A stretch of 64,000 bases of DNA from Clostridia bacterium (GTDB lineage: Bacteria; Bacillota; Clostridia; TANB77; CAG-508), in contig CAAEUE010000003.1 in NCBI GenBank assembly GCA_900759015.1, forward strand, positions 1 through 64,000, in the 5' to 3' direction. The notes under the pieces were generated by a model. The model ran no database searches. It worked only from the letters and a program-made list of their open reading frames with translations, and had not been told where the DNA came from. Of the stretch, positions 17,625 through 26,089 are shown one piece after another. Each line of letters opens with the position of its first letter. Within the stretch, counting starts at the first letter, position 1. The position numbers were made by a program, and so were the translations under genes.

Positions 17625-19064
17625 ATGGGAGATAATAAAAATTTTGTAAAAGATATAACAAATATAGAAGAGGATTTTGCTCAATGGTATACAGATATTG
17701 TATTAAAAGCAGAACTTGCAGATTATACAAATGTAAAAGGATTTATAGCAATTCGTCCTTATGGATATGGAATATGGGAAAATATTCAAAATTATGCAGA
17801 TAAAAAATTTAAAGAGTATGGTGTTAAAAATGTTTCTATGCCAGTTTTAATTCCAGAAAGTTTGTTAAATAAAGAAAAAGACCATGTAGAAGGTTTTGCC
17901 CCAGAAGTAGCATGGGTAACACAAGGTGGAGGAAGCAAGCTAGAAGAAAGATTATGTGTAAGACCTACATCTGAAACAATATTCTGTGATATGTATTCTA
18001 AATGGTTAAGTTCATGGAGAGATTTACCATTTTTGTATAATCAATGGTGTAGTGTTTTAAGATGGGAAAAAGAAACAAGACCATTTTTACGTTCAAGAGA
18101 ATTTTTATGGCAAGAAGGTCACACAATTCACGAAACAGCAGAAGAGGCAAAAGAATTTACATTAAAAATGTTAGATGTATATACAGATGTATTAGAGAAC
18201 CTATTAGCTTTGCCTGTTTTAAGAGGACAAAAAACCGAAACAGAAAAATTTGCAGGTGCAGAAGCTACATATACAGTAGAAACATTAATGCATGATGGTA
18301 GAGCTTTACAAGGTGGTACATCACATTATTTTGGACAAAATTTTGCTAAACCATTTAATGTAAAATTCCAAAATAGAGATGGAAAAGAAGAATATGCATA
18401 CCAAACATCATGGGGAATAAGTACAAGACTAATTGGCGCAATAATAATGGCACATGGGGACAATAGAGGCTTAAAATTACCACCAAAAGTTGCACCAATA
18501 CAAGTTGTTGTAGTCCCTGTGGCACAACAAAAAGAAGGGGTTGTAGAAAAGGCAACAGAACTTGCAAATAATTTAAGTAAAGAATTTAGAACAAAATTAG
18601 ATGCAAGGGATAATTATACACCTGGATATAAATTTAATTATTGGGAAATGAAAGGTGTTCCAGTAAGATTAGAAATAGGACCACGTGATATAGAAAATAA
18701 CCAATGTGTGTTAGTAAGACGTGATACATTGGAAAAAGAAATAGTAAGCTTGGATAATGTTAATAAAAGAATAGAGGATTTATTAGAAGAAATACAAAAA
18801 AATATGTTTAAAATGGCAGAGGAAAACACAAAAAATAAAACAACAGTTGCTAAAACATTAGAAGAATTCGAAAAGAATATTAATGAAAACCAAGGCTATG
18901 TTAAAACAATGTGGTGTGGTAGTAGCGAGTGTGAAGAAAAAATCCATGATTTAACAGGAGCTAAATCAAGATGTATACCATTTAAACAAGAACATATTTC
19001 TGATACTTGTGTATGTTGTGGTAAACCAGCTAATAAAATGGTTGTATGGGGAAGACAATATTAA
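17625..19064 (+). CDS. proS: Prolyl-tRNA synthetase, archaeal/eukaryal type
   Basis: 479 residues, the short class II form without the bacterial editing insertion. Motif 2 is seen as [20 protein letters not shown] and motif 3 lies in [15 protein letters not shown]. The zinc-binding C-terminal part has [10 protein letters not shown] and [10 protein letters not shown], and the protein ends in Tyr, which is typical of this type. It charges tRNA-Pro with proline. RBS TGGAGG at 17612-17617. It follows scpB and is closed by a strong terminator. No T-box leader was seen. Confidence 0.94.
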   Translation: MGDNKNFVKDITNIEEDFAQWYTDIVLKAELADYTNVKGFIAIRPYGYGIWENIQNYADKKFKEYGVKNVSMPVLIPESLLNKEKDHVEGFAPEVAWVTQGGGSKLEERLCVRPTSETIFCDMYSKWLSSWRDLPFLYNQWCSVLRWEKETRPFLRSREFLWQEGHTIHETAEEAKEFTLKMLDVYTDVLENLLALPVLRGQKTETEKFAGAEATYTVETLMHDGRALQGGTSHYFGQNFAKPFNVKFQNRDGKEEYAYQTSWGISTRLIGAIIMAHGDNRGLKLPPKVAPIQVVVVPVAQQKEGVVEKATELANNLSKEFRTKLDARDNYTPGYKFNYWEMKGVPVRLEIGPRDIENNQCVLVRRDTLEKEIVSLDNVNKRIEDLLEEIQKNMFKMAEENTKNKTTVAKTLEEFEKNINENQGYVKTMWCGSSECEEKIHDLTGAKSRCIPFKQEHISDTCVCCGKPANKMVVWGRQY

Positions 19065-19075
19065 TATAAAATATT

Positions 19076-19111
19076 AAAATAGCTGTACTTTTAAGTGTAC
19101 AGCTATTTTTT
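19076..19111 (+). terminator. Terminator after proS
   Basis: AAAATAGCTGTAC pairs with GTACAGCTATTTTT around a short loop. Confidence 0.88.
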
Positions 19112-19203
19112 CACAGTTATTGTTTGACAAATTAAATACGTAAATAATTTATTAATTAGTATTACTATATATAAAACAAAAAATTAAACTTTATGAAGAA
19201 TAA

Positions 19204-20028
19204 TTATCTACCTTCATCATCATCAATTAATTTTGCATTGTCTAATACAGTTTTAGCAGAATCTACATATTGTTTATCTTTAGTAGTTTCTATATAAGTT
19301 TCAAGACCATTAGTCAAATCGGTTACATTTTTGTTGATTTTTAACCAATAAGATGCTTTTTCTTTTTCTTTATTTGTAGTTTCATGTGAAGTTTCACGTA
19401 AATCTTTATAAGGAAGATATACTTTTTTTGCAAAATCTTTTGGTAGAGATACTATTACTGATTTTGCTGAATCTTTAGGATCTCTGCTAGTATAATTTAG
19501 TTTTAATTTAACATCTCCATCTAAAGGAGAAACAGTGTATTCTTTATAAGTGTCTAAATAATAACCAGTTAAATTTTCTTTTACTTCAGGCATATCTTTT
19601 ATAAGTGTATCATCAGCCACTGTTTTAATTAAATTATTAGTACCATTAAACAAATCAGTAGGATTATATTCATCTAAAGAATATTCAATATTTCCCGTAG
19701 TATGGCTACCAACTTGATATCCAACCAAACCTCCTAAAGCTAGTGTAGCAGCTAATGTTCCAGTTACTATAGATCTCTTTATTTTTACATAATTTTTCTT
19801 TAATGATGAGTTATATTTTTTGTTTGTGTGATTATATGAATTACGTACATTTCTTTTTTCTCTAGAATTAGTAGAACGCCTTCTTTGTGTGGTAGATTTA
19901 TCATGTGTATATTCTGAATTTCTAGAACTTCTACTAACTTGTGGGATAAAATCTATTTCTCTATTCTCTTTTTTATGTGCTCTAACAGCATTAAGATTTA
20001 TAATATTTTTACCTTCATTAGGACTCAT
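19204..20028 (-). CDS. Single-pass membrane protein with basic disordered N-terminus, unknown
   Basis: 274 residues. The first 85 are Arg/Ser/Asn-rich and probably disordered in the cytoplasm (QRRRSTNSREKRNVRNSYNH). One glycine-rich membrane helix follows (about 87-107: TGTLAATLALGGLVGYQVG), then an outside domain of about 165 residues with no family I recognise (GDVKLKLNYTSRDPKDSAKS). RBS GGAATGAT upstream is weak. Divergent from the Ig-like protein at 20192. A cell-envelope or spore-compartment role is possible, but nothing in the sequence decides it. Confidence 0.65.
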   Translation of the reverse strand: MSPNEGKNIINLNAVRAHKKENREIDFIPQVSRSSRNSEYTHDKSTTQRRRSTNSREKRNVRNSYNHTNKKYNSSLKKNYVKIKRSIVTGTLAATLALGGLVGYQVGSHTTGNIEYSLDEYNPTDLFNGTNNLIKTVADDTLIKDMPEVKENLTGYYLDTYKEYTVSPLDGDVKLKLNYTSRDPKDSAKSVIVSLPKDFAKKVYLPYKDLRETSHETTNKEKEKASYWLKINKNVTDLTNGLETYIETTKDKQYVDSAKTVLDNAKLIDDDEGR

Positions 20029-20191
20029 AAAATCATTCCTTTCATTTGTATGATTGTTGATTTATTGTACTACTAAATGTTAATGAAGTCAATTTTTTCT
20101 ATACTTATAATATGCAAAGAATAATTTTAAAAATAATGTTTACAATAAAAATTGCATATGATATAATTTTTTAGGTAAAGAGGTGAAGTAA

Positions 20192-21136
20192 TTGAACCAA
20201 ATATTGGCAGTGGGAAATGATCAAAAAAATAGTAAAAAAAGAAAAAATACTACAGCAGATATAAAAAAAGTAATAACTGTTTTTTGCGTAATTGCAATAC
20301 TATTTGGAATTGCAATTACTGGGCAAGGTGTTTATGCTATTGTAAATAGTTTTAAAACAGATACAAGCCAAGAGCAAGTTGTTTCTATAGATAGTGATAC
20401 TAATTCAGGAAAAGTAATAATTTCAGGAACAGTTCCAAACGGTGTTCAAAGTATAAAATATAAGTGGAATGAGGAAGAAGAACAAACAATTGCAAAAAAC
20501 GGAGAAACACAAATAAACGAAGAAATAGATTTACCAGTTGGTAATAATAAATTAAGTGTAACTATAATAGATATGAAAAATAGTTCGACACCATATACAA
20601 AGGAATTTACAGCAGATTCAACATTACCACAGTTAGTATTAAGCTTAAGTGATGATGGATCAAAAATAAAAATAGTTGCAAAAGATACAGTGGCTTTATC
20701 ATATATAACATATCAATGGGATGACCAAGATGTTCAAACAATATATCCACAGGCTGGTTCAGAAGCTCAATTAGAAGCTGAAATAGATGGAATACCAGGA
20801 AAGCATACATTAACTGTAATTGCTGTAAATACAAGTAATAAGACAACAACAAAAACACAAGAGGTAGACGGTGTTGATGATTCATCAAAACCAACAGTTA
20901 GTGCTTCAATAGATTCAACAGATAGGTCAAAGATAATATTCTCTGCTTCAGATACAAGTGGATTAAAGAATTTATCATTTACTATAAATGGACAAAGATA
21001 TGAATTACCAGCAAATGAAAATCAAACAGAATTACAATATACTTTCCAAGTTAAGGAAGGACATTATTCTATAACTGTTGAAGCAGAAAATATATATGGG
21101 CAAAAACAAGCTCAAAACTTTATTTATGATTATTAA
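20192..21136 (+). CDS. Membrane-anchored protein with three Ig-like repeats
   Basis: 314 residues from the TTG at 20192, supported by AGAGGTGAAG just upstream. A short basic cytoplasmic start is followed by one membrane helix (about 32-54) and three repeats of about 80 residues, each with a strand like IKYKWNEEEEQTI, ITYQWDDQDVQTI and LSFTINGQRYELP, and a later strand (NKLSVTIID, HTLTVIAVN, YSITVEAEN). This is a bacterial Ig/cadherin-like stack outside the cell. No catalytic residues. Probably a structural or adhesive envelope protein. Single gene with its own terminator. Confidence 0.75.
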   Translation: MNQILAVGNDQKNSKKRKNTTADIKKVITVFCVIAILFGIAITGQGVYAIVNSFKTDTSQEQVVSIDSDTNSGKVIISGTVPNGVQSIKYKWNEEEEQTIAKNGETQINEEIDLPVGNNKLSVTIIDMKNSSTPYTKEFTADSTLPQLVLSLSDDGSKIKIVAKDTVALSYITYQWDDQDVQTIYPQAGSEAQLEAEIDGIPGKHTLTVIAVNTSNKTTTKTQEVDGVDDSSKPTVSASIDSTDRSKIIFSASDTSGLKNLSFTINGQRYELPANENQTELQYTFQVKEGHYSITVEAENIYGQKQAQNFIYDY

Positions 21137-21176
21137 TTATTGATTTTGTTTAATCTATATAAAACAAATAACAGTT

Positions 21177-21203
21177 TAAAAGACAGGAATATCCTGTCTT
21201 TTA
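21177..21203 (+). terminator. Terminator after the Ig-like protein
   Basis: TTAAAAGACAGGA pairs with TCCTGTCTTTTAA around AT; compact and perfect. Confidence 0.8.
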
Positions 21204-21222
21204 ACACATACGAGGAGAACTT

Positions 21223-21996
21223 ATGGAAAATGAAATAATTAAAATAATTTTCTACTTTTTCTTATATTCATTATTAGGCTGGGCAATGGAATCAGCTTAT
21301 CTTTCTGTAGGACAAAGAAAATTAATAAATACAGGATTTTTATATGGTCCTTTTTGTCCAATATATGGTTTTGGAGCAGTAGTATTATATTTATTTTTAA
21401 AAAATTTGCAAGGTAAGCCTATTTTAATATTTTGTGTAGGATTCTTTGTATTATCAATTTGGGAATATTTTGTTGGATTTTTATTAGAAAAATTGTTTAA
21501 AACAAAATATTGGGATTATTCAAATAACAAATTTAATATTAACGGGAGGGTTTGTTTATTAAATTCTATATACTGGGGATTCTTAAGTGTATTCTTCATA
21601 GAAATATGGAATCCTTTAGTAGAAATGCAAATAAATAAAATACCTCAAGATATAATTTTATATATTGATATAATTTTGGTTGCATATATAATAATAGATA
21701 TGATTGTAAGTTCTATAAAAACTTCAAACTTAGCTAAAAGAATAAGAAAATTGATACAATTAGGTGATTCATTAAAGGAAAAATTAGAAGAATTGAAAAA
21801 GACTTCTTCAGAAAAACAAAAAGTTGCTTTACAAAAAATAATAGATGATTTAAAATTAAGACAAAAGATAATGAGGTTAAAGATAGATAAACAGGTTGTA
21901 AAATTAAAAAATGCATTTCCATCTGTTCAATCAGAGCACATTAAAGAATATTTAAAACTAAAAGTAAATGAATTAAAAAATAAAACGAAGGAGTAA
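21223..21996 (+). CDS. CmpB-like multi-pass membrane protein (putative ABC permease family)
   Basis: 257 residues. The N-terminal two thirds hold about five membrane helices with the family signature GFLYGPFCPIYGFGA (about 39-53) and YWDYSN, NINGRVCLLNS, YWGFLSV, which I associate with the ABC_trans_CmpB family. The last 80 residues are a charged coiled coil (KLIQLGDSLKEKLEELKKTS). The family name is historical; a transport role is not proved, and no ATPase gene is near. RBS GAGGAGAA at 21211-21218. Three bases separate it from the GGDEF gene, so they form an operon with the SseB-like gene. Confidence 0.75.
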   Translation: MENEIIKIIFYFFLYSLLGWAMESAYLSVGQRKLINTGFLYGPFCPIYGFGAVVLYLFLKNLQGKPILIFCVGFFVLSIWEYFVGFLLEKLFKTKYWDYSNNKFNINGRVCLLNSIYWGFLSVFFIEIWNPLVEMQINKIPQDIILYIDIILVAYIIIDMIVSSIKTSNLAKRIRKLIQLGDSLKEKLEELKKTSSEKQKVALQKIIDDLKLRQKIMRLKIDKQVVKLKNAFPSVQSEHIKEYLKLKVNELKNKTKE

Positions 21997-21999
21997 ATT

Positions 22000-22926
22000 A
22001 TGATACAAGATATATATATTATTGATGATGATAAATATTCACTACAAGATTTAAAAGATTTATTTGCAGATAATGCAGAATATAGATTTGTAAATGTTTC
22101 AACAGAAGAAATAAATAAAGCGCTAATAAACATTCCTTCGCTTATTATAATAAATGAAGATAATGTTGATAGAGATATAGAAGAGTTATGTTCAACAATT
22201 AGGAAAAATGAAGATAATAGTATAACTCCAATAATAGTTATATCTTCTAATTCAGATAAAGAGCATAGATTAAATGTATTAAAAAAAGCAGTAGAATATT
22301 ATATAAGAAAGCCAGTAGATCAAGATTATTTGTATTATACAATTAAAAATTTAATGAGATTAATGTATACAAATAGACGTGTAAGTCCATTAACTGGATT
22401 GCCTGGTAATGTACAAATTCATGCAGAACTAAAAAAGAGATTGTTTAATAAGGAAGAGTTTGGAGTATTATATTTAGATTTAGATAATTTTAAAGCATAT
22501 AATGATGTATATGGATTTATAAAAGGTGATGAAATTATTAAATTTACAGCTAGAACAATTGTGAAAAATGTACATGCTATAAAAAATAATGATTGTTTTG
22601 TTGGTCACATTGGTGGTGATGATTTTGTAGCAATAGTATCTAGAACGAATTATGATGAAGTTTGCCAAAATATAATAAATGATTTTGATTCTGAAATATT
22701 AAGTTACTTTACTGAAGAAGACAGGAAAAGAGGATATATAGAAGTTGCAAATAGAAGAGGAATATTAGAAGATTTTCCACTTACAGCAATTTCTATAGGT
22801 GTAGTTGACGTAGAACCAAATAAATTTAATAATATATTAGAAATTGGTGAGGTTGGTGCACAAGTTAAACATTTAGCTAAAACAATTCTTGGTAGCAGCT
22901 ATGTAATAGATAGAAGAAAAGAATAA
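22000..22926 (+). CDS. Response-regulator-like GGDEF protein (putative diguanylate cyclase)
   Basis: 308 residues. A receiver-like domain (about 1-120) starts IYIIDDDKYS, keeping the acidic pair, but the usual phospho-acceptor Asp position reads Asn (LIIINEDN), so phosphorylation is doubtful. The GGDEF domain (about 130-300) has the substrate-site LDLDNFKAYNDVYGF and a GGDDF active-site variant (HIGGDDFVAI). It could make c-di-GMP from two GTP. Middle gene of a three-gene operon with a membrane protein before and an SseB-like protein after. Whether GGDDF is active must be tested. Confidence 0.82.
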   Translation: MIQDIYIIDDDKYSLQDLKDLFADNAEYRFVNVSTEEINKALINIPSLIIINEDNVDRDIEELCSTIRKNEDNSITPIIVISSNSDKEHRLNVLKKAVEYYIRKPVDQDYLYYTIKNLMRLMYTNRRVSPLTGLPGNVQIHAELKKRLFNKEEFGVLYLDLDNFKAYNDVYGFIKGDEIIKFTARTIVKNVHAIKNNDCFVGHIGGDDFVAIVSRTNYDEVCQNIINDFDSEILSYFTEEDRKRGYIEVANRRGILEDFPLTAISIGVVDVEPNKFNNILEIGEVGAQVKHLAKTILGSSYVIDRRKE

Positions 22927-22943
22927 GAATGGAGGGGCTTAAG

Positions 22944-24140
22944 ATGGAAGAGCTAAAAAATGAAAGCCTAATTGAGGCTATAAATAACTTAAGAAAGAGT
23001 AAAGGTAAAGGTTGGAAAGAAAAAAATTATTGTTATGCACGCTTTATTGGAGCTTTATTCAATTCTAGAGTTTATTTCCCAATGAAACATGAAACTCCTA
23101 TAAAGTTAAAAAATTATATTGCAGAAATAGATAAAGATGGTGAAAACAAAATATATGATGTATGTTTTACTAGTATAGATGAATATGAAAAATATAAAGC
23201 TGATGTAAAAGAAATAATTCCTGCAAAAGAATATAGTTTTATAAAAATGTTAATGGAAATAGAACATTCTACAGAAAGATTAGATGGAATTATTATTGAT
23301 CCTAATGGAATATGTGAGACAATAGAACTAAATGAATTAAAAGGAATTTTTTCTTATTATCAAAATGCAGTAGATAAAATAAAACAAGAAAATGAAGATA
23401 AAATAAATTCGTGGTTTGGTGAAATTACGAAAATATATAAAGAAGAAGGAATAACTCAAGAATTATTAAGAAAAATTGTAAAACCAATAGGATTATTATT
23501 AAAAAATACAGGTGATGTAATATTAAAAGTACAATTAGAAGATTTTTTTGCATTATTAATAATTGCTAATTTATTAGATAAAGGAAGTATCAATTTTGAT
23601 ATGATTTCTGAACAAAAGAAATATCCTATGGAAATTAAAAAATTACTAAATGATTATAACGACAGATTAAATGATATTTCTTTAATAAAAAGTAAATTAA
23701 GTATAATACGATATATTAATAGTGATGATAATCTATTAGAAACTCTTGTTAAAAATATTAGTATGGCATTATTACAGTATGATATTAATGAGCAAGAAGA
23801 ATACAATATCGTAGAAAGTAATGAAGAAAATGATATTAAATGTTTTATAAAATTATTATCAAATACCTTAATATCTTTTCCAATACAGATTGTTGATGGA
23901 AATAATTGTATTGTTGAATTTTCTGGAGAAGAGTACGAAAACAAATTTGTATTGGCTTTTACTACTAATAGTGAAAAAGAAAAATGGGGAGATTTTGATA
24001 AATATAATGAAGAAGTTATGACAGTTAAAGAATATGCTAGTATATTATCAAATATAGGAAATTATTATATAATTATTAATTATTTTGGAAATAAATTAGT
24101 TGTAGAAGACCATTTTATGAAAGAGCTTTTAAATCAATAG
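22944..24140 (+). CDS. SseB-like protein with two end domains, unknown
   Basis: 398 residues from the ATG at 22944, preferred to 22929 because GGAGGGG lies between them. The first 130 residues resemble the SseB N-terminal domain (ARFIGALFNSRVYFPMKH, then VCFTSIDEYEKYKADV). The last 80 look like a second, weaker copy (FVLAFTTNSEKEKWGDFDKY, then MTVKEYASIL). Between them is a helical region with no match I know (QELLRKIVKPIGLLL). SseB domains are poorly understood; several clostridial operons pair them with regulators. It is the last gene of the operon with the GGDEF protein. Confidence 0.6.
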   Translation: MEELKNESLIEAINNLRKSKGKGWKEKNYCYARFIGALFNSRVYFPMKHETPIKLKNYIAEIDKDGENKIYDVCFTSIDEYEKYKADVKEIIPAKEYSFIKMLMEIEHSTERLDGIIIDPNGICETIELNELKGIFSYYQNAVDKIKQENEDKINSWFGEITKIYKEEGITQELLRKIVKPIGLLLKNTGDVILKVQLEDFFALLIIANLLDKGSINFDMISEQKKYPMEIKKLLNDYNDRLNDISLIKSKLSIIRYINSDDNLLETLVKNISMALLQYDINEQEEYNIVESNEENDIKCFIKLLSNTLISFPIQIVDGNNCIVEFSGEEYENKFVLAFTTNSEKEKWGDFDKYNEEVMTVKEYASILSNIGNYYIIINYFGNKLVVEDHFMKELLNQ

Positions 24141-24220
24141 TATAAAATATTAAAACATATATGCATATTTATATTAAAGCTTAATTATAAAAAGCCTAAT
24201 AAAACTTTAAGTTCTAATAC

Positions 24221-24266
24221 AACCCCTAAATGAATACATTTTAACAAAAGTATTCACATGGGGGTT
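24221..24266 (+). promoter_or_regulatory. Hairpin that includes the spoIIID ribosome site
   Basis: AACCCC (24221-24226) and TGAATAC (24231-24237) pair with GTATTCA (24250-24256) and GGGGTT (24261-24266), followed by TTCTTT and the ATG at 24273. The only SD-like bases for spoIIID are in the 3' arm. It may be a terminator of the preceding operon or a translational switch. Confidence 0.5.
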
Positions 24267-24272
24267 TTCTTT

Positions 24273-24542
24273 ATGAGAAATCTATCAATAGAAAAACGTG
24301 CAATAGAACTTGCACATTATATTATAAATTCAAAAGATACAGTAAGAGGTGCAGCTTCTAAATTTGGAATAAGTAAAAGTACAGTGCACAAAGACTTAAG
24401 TGAAAGATTACTAAAGATAAACCCGGTTTTAGCAAAGGAAGTAAGAAAAATTTTAGATAAAAATAAAGCAGAAAGACACATAAGAGGTGGAATGGCCACA
24501 AAACTTAAATACAGTCATATAAGAGAAGACAAAGTAGGGTAA
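24273..24542 (+). CDS. spoIIID: Sporulation transcription factor SpoIIID
   Basis: 89 residues from the ATG at 24273; the upstream in-frame ATG at 24258 has no ribosome site and would add MGVFF, absent from relatives. The helix-turn-helix is plain: VRGAASKFGISKSTVHKDLS, followed by the family-specific INPVLAKEVRKILD and RHIRGGMATKLKYSH. SpoIIID acts in the mother cell with sigma-E, turning genes on or off and helping switch to sigma-K. It heads a sporulation block (yabG, sipL-like, yunB) in this window. Confidence 0.95.
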   Translation: MRNLSIEKRAIELAHYIINSKDTVRGAASKFGISKSTVHKDLSERLLKINPVLAKEVRKILDKNKAERHIRGGMATKLKYSHIREDKVG

Positions 24543-24632
24543 TAAAACATTTTTTTACACATGAATACGATGTCAACAGAGATAATTAATTTATATTTGT
24601 TGAATCTGTAAAAATGGTGATTCTATCTATAT

Positions 24633-24661
24633 AAAAAGCGCTAATATATGGCGCTTTTTTC
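24633..24661 (+). terminator. Terminator after spoIIID
   Basis: AAAAAGCGC pairs with GCGCTTTTTT around TAATATATG. Confidence 0.88.
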
Positions 24662-24743
24662 TTATAAATTTATTTATATTATACCAAATAAAATTAATAT
24701 CACAGGCATGTTTACATTTACATAAAATATACTAGGTGATATT

Positions 24744-25544
24744 ATGAACAGAATAAAAAAAGGCAGTGCTGTTATAAAAAAGACAGATAAGAATGAAATT
24801 ATATTTGTAGTGGAAAAAATTACTTCTGAAAGAAAAAGAAAAATAGCAATTTTAAAAGGATTATATATTAGAATAATAGAGAGAATACCAGTAGATGAAT
24901 TAGAATTGGTTGATAGGAAATATGTTAATAAATATATAGATGAAAGAAATAAGGTATTAGAAAAACTAATTTATAGTAGAAAAAATTCTTATAGTAATAT
25001 GAAGCCTGGAAGAATAGTACATTTAGATGGTGATAGAAGGTATATGGAAAAATCTTATAAATATTACAAAAAATTAGGGTTAAATGCTATAGTTAAATAT
25101 GTTCCAGAAGAGAAGCAAGAATATATTATAAAAGATTTAATTTCAAGATATAAGCCAGATATACTAGTTATAACAGGACATGATGGAATGATAAAAAAAG
25201 GAAGAAATTATAGTGATATATATAATTATATGAATTCTAGATTTTTTGTAAATACAGTAAGACGAGCGAGAGAACATGAAGATGGAAAAAATTTAGTTAT
25301 ATTTGCAGGTGCTTGCCAAAGTTATTTTGAAGCTTTAATTTCTGCAGGAGCAAATTTTGCATCATCACCTGCAAGAGTATTAATAGATTTTGCAGACCCA
25401 TTAATTGTGGCAGAAAAAGTTGCTACAACAGATAGCGATTATTATGTTACAATGAATGATATTGTAGACGATTTAAGAGATGGAAAAGATGGAATTGGAG
25501 GAATTGGTGCTAGAGGAAAAAGGCACAAAGTAACCGTATCGTAA
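24744..25544 (+). CDS. yabG: Sporulation-specific protease YabG
   Basis: 266 residues over the full family length. Conserved stretches seen: KPGRIVHLDGDRRYMEKSYK, PDILVITGHDGMIKKGRNYS, FFVNTVRRAREHEDG, then FAGACQSYFEALISAGANFA. The His of GHDG and Cys of GACQ are the likely catalytic pair of this cysteine protease family. YabG trims spore coat and germination proteins (in Clostridioides it processes CspBA and SipL). It lies just before veg, as in Bacillus, and the sipL-like gene follows. RBS AGGTGAT at 24734-24740. Confidence 0.93.
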   Translation: MNRIKKGSAVIKKTDKNEIIFVVEKITSERKRKIAILKGLYIRIIERIPVDELELVDRKYVNKYIDERNKVLEKLIYSRKNSYSNMKPGRIVHLDGDRRYMEKSYKYYKKLGLNAIVKYVPEEKQEYIIKDLISRYKPDILVITGHDGMIKKGRNYSDIYNYMNSRFFVNTVRRAREHEDGKNLVIFAGACQSYFEALISAGANFASSPARVLIDFADPLIVAEKVATTDSDYYVTMNDIVDDLRDGKDGIGGIGARGKRHKVTVS

Positions 25545-25638
25545 CTAAAATGTAATACAAATGTAACATTAACAAGATGAAAGCTAAAATTTGCTTATAT
25601 ATGAGGCAAAACCGTTGCTAGACATGAGGTACGCCATT

Positions 25639-25667
25639 TTGACACCGTTCGACAAAACTGATATAAT
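25639..25667 (+). promoter_or_regulatory. Perfect consensus promoter of veg
   Basis: TTGACA (25639-25644), exactly 17 bases, TATAAT (25662-25667). The Bacillus veg promoter is one of the strongest vegetative promoters known, and this one matches its consensus form. Confidence 0.85.
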
Positions 25668-25696
25668 TAATTCAGTTTTGAAAAGTAGGTGATAAA

Positions 25697-25996
25697 ATGA
25701 TTTGTAGAGATGATATAACAAATCTAAAAACAGATATTGATGGAAAAGTTGGTCAAAAGATTATTGTGAAAGGATCTTTAGGACGAAGCAGGACTTTTGA
25801 AAAGGAAGCCACAATAGAAAAAGCCTATCCAAATATATTTATAGTAAAATACGAAGAAAATGATAGAAATGTAACATATAGTTACACAGATATCTTAACT
25901 AGAACTGTTGAAGTTCAAGTTTTTGATGGGCAAGAATATAGTCCATTAATACCACCAGCAGAAGATAAAAAGCCAAGTAAAAAGATGGATTTATAA
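25697..25996 (+). CDS. veg: Veg protein
   Basis: 99 residues. The family stretch GQKIIVKGSLGRSRTFEKEA and the later IFIVKYEEN, VTYSYTDILTRTVEV identify Veg, a small beta-barrel protein. In Bacillus it is made at high level in vegetative cells and promotes biofilm matrix gene expression by an unclear route. RBS GTAGGTGAT at 25685-25693. It has its own consensus promoter and terminator. The yabG-veg order is conserved from Bacillus. The C-terminal 15 residues (EDKKPSKKMDL) are a lineage extension. Confidence 0.92.
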   Translation: MICRDDITNLKTDIDGKVGQKIIVKGSLGRSRTFEKEATIEKAYPNIFIVKYEENDRNVTYSYTDILTRTVEVQVFDGQEYSPLIPPAEDKKPSKKMDL

Positions 25997-26021
25997 AATA
26001 GCTTGGTTTGATAATAAACTA

Positions 26022-26049
26022 AAATTCCTAGAAATAGGAATTTTTTTTT
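26022..26049 (+). terminator. Terminator after veg
   Basis: AAATTCCTA pairs with TAGGAATTT around GAAA, with nine T in the tail. Confidence 0.88.
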
Positions 26050-26089
26050 GCCTCTTTCATATAAATATAAAAAGAAAAGGAGGTAAAAA

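Noticed and set aside
25545..25638. Riboswitch between yabG and veg
   Set aside because: The stretch lies upstream of the perfect veg promoter and shows no conserved riboswitch pattern I know.
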